Of a stretch of DNA of 9,116 nt, positions 5,140-9,116 are shown in pieces; position 1 is the stretch's first letter, and the number at the start of each line of letters is the position of its first letter. Made by a program: the position numbers and the translations under genes. The notes under the pieces are model-generated. The model worked only from the letters and a program-made list of their open reading frames with translations. It had not been told where the DNA came from and searched no databases. This DNA comes from a bacterium (GTDB taxonomy: Bacteria > UBA9089), in NCBI GenBank assembly GCA_003485015.1, contig DNCN01000177.1:1-9116 (forward strand), given 5' to 3'.

Positions 5140-6594
5140 TTAGGGAAAAGAGACTGTAGTCTTAAATCCTTGGATCTTGTCGTGGTAGACAAGTCTTGCG
5201 ATGGGTCTTTCTCTCTGGGGTACCTCAAAGACGAGTCTTCCTTTGACTTGACCAGAGGGTTTCAACCGTCGGCCGAGGAGGGGCCCATTGGCAAGATAGG
5301 TTCTCTCGCTTACTGGATATTCTCCCCTTTGGGTAACAAGGGTAAAGGCTAAGGGGTTGATGTAGGTTGAGCCTTCTCCATTGTTTCTGATTGCAACATA
5401 TAGCTCAAGGAAGTCCTTGGAGGTGTCATTACTGAGGATCTCTATCTTTAGGTGGCTATCTTCTTTGAGGGATACTCTCTCTATTGAGGAGATCTTGTCT
5501 CTCTCTATCTTGGGTAGTGTGGTTACTGCCACCTGAGGTAGCTCTTTCTTCTTGGGTTCCGATCTTTTGGCTATCTCTTTTAGAGGAGGCTTCTTCTTCT
5601 CTTCTGCCCTTATCCCCTCTTCTTCCTTACCTCCCCCAAACCTCATCATAAAGGATAAGAGGTAGGCATCGTTCAACTCACTGTAGGGGAGATAGGCGGC
5701 ATCGAAACCATACTCCTTCCATCTCAATCCAAAGCCATAGGTGAAGTGGGATGAAGATCCAAGGTCACTTACTGACTTATAGCCTATCCTTGCAGCGATG
5801 AGGTCCTTGATCCAGTACTCCACACCTGCATTCATAGAGGTCTTCGGGTTGTCACTGGGGATATTGAGATCAAGGGCCAAGAGGAGGTCTTCGTTTAAGG
5901 CCCTATAGCTTCCACCTACCTTTACTAAGAGGGGCAGTTCATCACCCTCCTTGATGAAGGTGATCTTCTCTGAGAGCCGGATGTTCTGAATGCCTGTCCC
6001 AAGGGTGAGGTTTCTATTCAGTCTCATTAGACCACCCAGATCCAAGGCCAGACCTTGGGCCTTATGGTCTTCGTTCTCCTGGTGGATGTACTTTAGATTA
6101 GAACCTAGGGAGATGTTGTTGGTCAATCTCCTTCCATAAGAGAGGGTTGTGGCTAAGTCTCTGGCCGTGAAGGTCCCTATCTTATTGCCCTCCCAGTCAA
6201 GTTTAGACATCTCATCCATATGGAGATAGATGACACTTCCCCCAAGGGTCCCGAGGTCCTTGAGGTTATAGAGGCAACCTAAGTACTCGTAGTTTATCTC
6301 CTCAAACCAGATGTTGTGCATGGCAGTGAGTTCCCCACCTTCGATGAAACCAAGGCCAGCAGGGTTCCACCAGATGGCATTGGTATCATCAGCCACTCCA
6401 CAGAATGCCCCACCTAAGGCGGCTGGTCTTGGACCGACTGGAAGCTTGAGGAACTGGGCACCAGTCGTGCCCTTGCCTTCGGCGTAGACCATTCTGGGCA
6501 GAAGGAGGGCCAGTATTACCATCAAAATCACTACCCATCTGGTAATTGTCAATTGATAATTGTTAATTGATAATTGTTTAATTGTTGGTCTCAT
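5140..6594 (-). CDS. PorV/PorQ-family outer-membrane barrel with C-terminal Ig-like extension
   Basis: Predicted outer-membrane beta-barrel of the PorV/PorQ (UPF0164-like) family. From ATG 6594 it has 484 residues, against roughly 300-400 usual for the family. Residues 1-38 form a signal peptide ending VYA before EG. The family hallmark is at about 54-81: a GxxxAALGGAF segment followed by VADDTNAIWWNPAGL. Amphipathic strands run to about 321, ending LLSFMMRFGG. A Lys/Glu/Pro-rich linker (322-355) leads to a C-terminal domain (about 370-484) resembling DUF4352, with LYVAIRNNGEGSTYINPLAF, LKPSGQVKGRLVFEVP and LVYHD. AAGAGGG lies 10 bases before ATG; the frame also opens at GTG 6603, but that lies right beside this site. 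It is 17 bases after the peptidase gene. In T9SS, PorV collects cargo at the outer membrane; that role here is inference. Confidence 0.85.
   Translation of the reverse strand: MRPTIKQLSINNYQLTITRWVVILMVILALLLPRMVYAEGKGTTGAQFLKLPVGPRPAALGGAFCGVADDTNAIWWNPAGLGFIEGGELTAMHNIWFEEINYEYLGCLYNLKDLGTLGGSVIYLHMDEMSKLDWEGNKIGTFTARDLATTLSYGRRLTNNISLGSNLKYIHQENEDHKAQGLALDLGGLMRLNRNLTLGTGIQNIRLSEKITFIKEGDELPLLVKVGGSYRALNEDLLLALDLNIPSDNPKTSMNAGVEYWIKDLIAARIGYKSVSDLGSSSHFTYGFGLRWKEYGFDAAYLPYSELNDAYLLSFMMRFGGGKEEEGIRAEEKKKPPLKEIAKRSEPKKKELPQVAVTTLPKIERDKISSIERVSLKEDSHLKIEILSNDTSKDFLELYVAIRNNGEGSTYINPLAFTLVTQRGEYPVSERTYLANGPLLGRRLKPSGQVKGRLVFEVPQRERPIARLVYHDKIQGFKTTVSFP
6543..6585. repeat. AT-rich 7-bp tandem repeat inside the signal-peptide codons
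   Basis: Six heptamers of the form YAATTGW run almost without a break: TAATTGT, CAATTGA, TAATTGT, TAATTGA, TAATTGT, one extra T, then TAATTGT. On the - strand they read as a 14-bp unit ACAATTATCAATTR repeated. The array lies within the first codons of the barrel gene and encodes the polar stretch IKQLSINNYQLTI ahead of the hydrophobic core of the signal peptide. Such arrays are usually intergenic in candidate-phylum, cyanobacterial and Bacteroidota genomes. Confidence 0.85.
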
Positions 6595-6611
6595 AAAGAC
6601 CACACCCTCTT

Positions 6612-9116
6612 CTATTTGATGATCGAGAGTTTACCTTTAGCGGTCTCTCCCTTATCGTTTGTGATGATGTAGATATAGATACCACTTGCCAATTTCTCAC
6701 CTTCGTTGTTTGTCCCTTGCCACTCCTTCCATTCGCCACCTCTATCGAGTTCCTTCTCATAGACGAGCTCTCCAGCGATGTTGAAGACCCTTATCTTGAC
6801 GTTATCAGTCAGATTCTTAAAGATGATGTAAGTATGATGTAGTTCCGATGGCTTATAGGGATTGGGATAGACCTTGACATCCTTAAGATTCGCAGCCGCT
6901 GGTCCACTCGTCTGGGCAATCCGGTAGATGCTGAAGTGGCCAATACTGCAGGTGACGGTATTGTTTGTGTAGTCTACCTCTTGCCTGCCAGGGACAAGGA
7001 CCCACCTTGAGCCTGCTTCATCCAAGTGGAAGATCCGGAGGGAGAGCTCATCCTGTTCTAAGTATCTATCTTTGTAAGATATGGTGAGTCTTACCTTGCC
7101 CTTGAATGAATCCTGCTCTAACCTCTTGCCACTACTTCTATAGCCGATGATCTCTACCGCCGTATCTGGCACCAAGAGGGTGATCCGGGTATCCCTTGAG
7201 GAAGAGGCCCTATCCGCCTCAGTGATCCTATCAGAGGTAGGATTACATCTCATGTAGAGTGCGATATACTCATTGAATGTACCAACGGGAATCTCTATCT
7301 TCATATTCCCCTTCTTGATAGTTCCAGACTTGATGATACCAAACTCGAGGGATGTATCGGGGATATCTCCGAAGTCACGGATCTTCCTGAGACTGACCAC
7401 ATAGAACTTACCTTCCACTAAGGGTGAGGTGGTAAGATGAACCAGTCGATCATCCTTTCTATCTATTCTCACCTCAGTCACATCGATCTTCACCTTGGGG
7501 TCATCCGCCTGGCTGATATCGAAGAGGACAGGTGAAACCTCTATCGGCACCTCCCCATCGAAGTGGACATCTATCTGGGTAAGATCACGGATCACTACCC
7601 GCTCGATCTTGGGCATAGGAACAACTGCTTTTGCCTTGGTGACGAAACGCTTCAGGAACTCATCCCAGGTGGTATCCTTCGGAAAGTCGATGACCGAGCT
7701 GTTGTAGTAATAACTGACAGAAGTCTTTGGGAAGTAGATGGCTAGACCATGGGAGTTTGGCCGATATGAGCCATGCCATTCGGCAATCACTGCTGTCTTA
7801 ACCCTATCCTTTACCATATTAGCCTTATTGACCATCTCTGTATTGGGTACAAGTTTACTGATACGATCTGCAAAGTGGTAGAGGTCTACATGGTCTGGAT
7901 AGTAGTACTGTTGGGTGGTGTTTCTCGCTTGTTTGATCTGGTTCCAGTAAGAGTTCATCGAGTCAGCGAAGGAGGAGACGATTGTAGAGAGTTCCGCCAT
8001 CTTGGTGAGATCCACTGCACTCTGGGTGGTCCATGGGGTATTGCTATAGAATTGGCCGTATCTTTTAACGATCACTTCTCCGAGCTGGGCTGGGGTCATA
8101 TTCGGGCTCTTCACAAGATCAGCGAGGATGGTATCGTATGGCCAGCCATCCCAAGGTTCTACATCCTCTGCACCAACTGCTACTAAGGCATGATCCTTGA
8201 TCTCGTAAGCCACCTCGATCATACCCATAAGACAGGCATCAAAGCCCACGAGGTGAATCTTAGTCCCTGCCTGGGAGACTATCTGGGAGAGGGCAGTCTT
8301 TACCTCCTTCATGTAGAGGCAGTCGTATCCAGAGGTATCATCCCAGCAGATGGCACGTTCTGGATTCTCCACCCCCTGAGCCTTAAGCCTTTCCATGGCC
8401 TCGCGCCAACCATTACCATGGTTCCAGAGGACGAGGGCGTAGTTCTCGGCAGGGTAGTTCTGAATTCCCCAGAGGGCGAAGTCACGTAAGGTTGCCGGAT
8501 CAGCCATATTGAGCTCTCCAAGATCAGCGATGAGTTGAGAGTTGATGATGTTGGGGTTATTGTCCTTAGTTACGTGGTATCTTCGGGTGGTGGTCCAGTT
8601 GCCATTGGATGAGTCATAGCCTGGGATACGGTCGAACTGGACGATGATATTTACCTTGTCGGAAGAGCCGACCATCTCCATCTCGTTAAGATCATCGATA
8701 CCTGCATCTTCAAGGTTGTTGTCACTACCAATGTAAACCATGAAGGTCCATCTCTTTTTGTCTTGTGGGCCATGGAAGATGGTCAGGGCCCCATCTGAGT
8801 AATCATAGATTGGGGGATTCACTCCATCTGTGATCTTTGCATAGATGTAGTAGGTGCCATTGGGTATAGCTGAACAATCCCAGACGTAAGCATCGGTTGG
8901 ATCATCCTCAGGGATACCGGTTACAATGAGGGTGCCATCATAGCCGGTGTTATCGGTATCATAGTATAGACTGATTATGGCGTTTGAATCAGGATCAGAA
9001 TCGGTCCACCTTATAGTATAGGATGTATCAGCGGTTGCACCACTTGCAGGTGGATGGGTGATCGTGATCGCAGGTGGGGTATTATCAGGAGCAGTGACAA
9101 TCACATCCTCGGTATT
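6612..9116 (-). CDS. Clostripain-family (C11) secreted peptidase, 5'-partial
   Basis: Cysteine endopeptidase of clan CD (MEROPS C11), probably extracellular or surface-attached. The frame runs off the right edge, so its true start and signal peptide are not visible; 834 codons remain. Counting from codon GTG 9104, an Ig/fibronectin-like domain (about 9-111) precedes the catalytic domain (about 118-490). That domain has WTFMVYIGSDNNLE at 119-132, catalytic His229 in NHGNGW, catalytic Cys291 in FDACLMGM, then EPWDGWPYD (316-324) and SHGLAIYFP (451-459). Next come an Ig-like region (about 500-600) and a beta module (about 605-730). The C-terminal FlgD/Por-secretion-tail-like domain (about 735-830) has VYPNPYKP, IRVFNIAGELVYE and LASGIYIYIITNDKGETAKGK. 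The stop is 17 bases from the barrel gene start, implying cotranscription. The substrate is unknown. Confidence 0.9.
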   Translation of the reverse strand, partial: NTEDVIVTAPDNTPPAITITHPPASGATADTSYTIRWTDSDPDSNAIISLYYDTDNTGYDGTLIVTGIPEDDPTDAYVWDCSAIPNGTYYIYAKITDGVNPPIYDYSDGALTIFHGPQDKKRWTFMVYIGSDNNLEDAGIDDLNEMEMVGSSDKVNIIVQFDRIPGYDSSNGNWTTTRRYHVTKDNNPNIINSQLIADLGELNMADPATLRDFALWGIQNYPAENYALVLWNHGNGWREAMERLKAQGVENPERAICWDDTSGYDCLYMKEVKTALSQIVSQAGTKIHLVGFDACLMGMIEVAYEIKDHALVAVGAEDVEPWDGWPYDTILADLVKSPNMTPAQLGEVIVKRYGQFYSNTPWTTQSAVDLTKMAELSTIVSSFADSMNSYWNQIKQARNTTQQYYYPDHVDLYHFADRISKLVPNTEMVNKANMVKDRVKTAVIAEWHGSYRPNSHGLAIYFPKTSVSYYYNSSVIDFPKDTTWDEFLKRFVTKAKAVVPMPKIERVVIRDLTQIDVHFDGEVPIEVSPVLFDISQADDPKVKIDVTEVRIDRKDDRLVHLTTSPLVEGKFYVVSLRKIRDFGDIPDTSLEFGIIKSGTIKKGNMKIEIPVGTFNEYIALYMRCNPTSDRITEADRASSSRDTRITLLVPDTAVEIIGYRSSGKRLEQDSFKGKVRLTISYKDRYLEQDELSLRIFHLDEAGSRWVLVPGRQEVDYTNNTVTCSIGHFSIYRIAQTSGPAAANLKDVKVYPNPYKPSELHHTYIIFKNLTDNVKIRVFNIAGELVYEKELDRGGEWKEWQGTNNEGEKLASGIYIYIITNDKGETAKGKLSIIK

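Noticed and set aside
7773..8489. Two + strand frames opposite the clostripain catalytic domain
   Set aside because: Both lie antisense to the conserved His/Cys region of the peptidase and show no recognisable domain or start signal.

Overview
This window looks like a chromosomal segment from an uncultivated Gram-negative bacterium, probably a deep-branching candidate phylum. The evidence is a PorV/PorQ-type outer-membrane barrel gene, a large multidomain secreted peptidase with a T9SS/FlgD-like C-terminal domain, strong AAGGAGG-type ribosome binding sites, near-consensus sigma70-type promoters, and short AT-rich tandem repeats of the kind scattered through such genomes. The phylum cannot be fixed from these genes alone. 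I see no rRNA, tRNA, CRISPR array, insertion sequence or phage gene.

Layout. Positions 1-470 are visibly AT-rich and hold at best one doubtful small ORF on the + strand, a single perfect DnaA-box word and a purine/pyrimidine hairpin. Positions 471-2660 (- strand) are a tight two-gene unit, trpD then aroC, driven by a TTGACA-N17-TAAAAT promoter. aroC makes chorismate, the branch point of aromatic synthesis; trpD performs the second committed step from chorismate to tryptophan. Divergent from trpD is a 180-aa orphan gene (2876-3418, +) with its own TTGACA-N17-TATGAT promoter. A perfect 10-bp tandem repeat lies between the two promoters. Positions 3689-4894 (- strand) are tyrS, apparently with its own promoter, so aromatic amino acid synthesis and use dominate the left half.

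The right half (5140-9116, - strand) is an envelope/secretion pair. Upstream is a clostripain-family (C11) cysteine peptidase, cut by the window edge. It has an N-terminal Ig-like domain, a His/Cys catalytic core, further beta domains and a C-terminal FlgD/Por-secretion-tail-like domain. Seventeen bases downstream starts a PorV/PorQ-family beta barrel with an unusual C-terminal extension: a Lys/Glu-rich linker followed by a DUF4352-like Ig fold. In Bacteroidota T9SS, PorV shuttles cargo bearing C-terminal domains, so the adjacency suggests a cargo and an outer-membrane partner. No core T9SS gene is in the window, so this is inference.

Several gene starts were moved from the longest ORF. trpD starts at 2660, not 2687; the orphan gene starts at 2876, not 2840; the barrel gene probably starts at 6594, not 6603. 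The first two longer forms would begin at or inside their own promoter.
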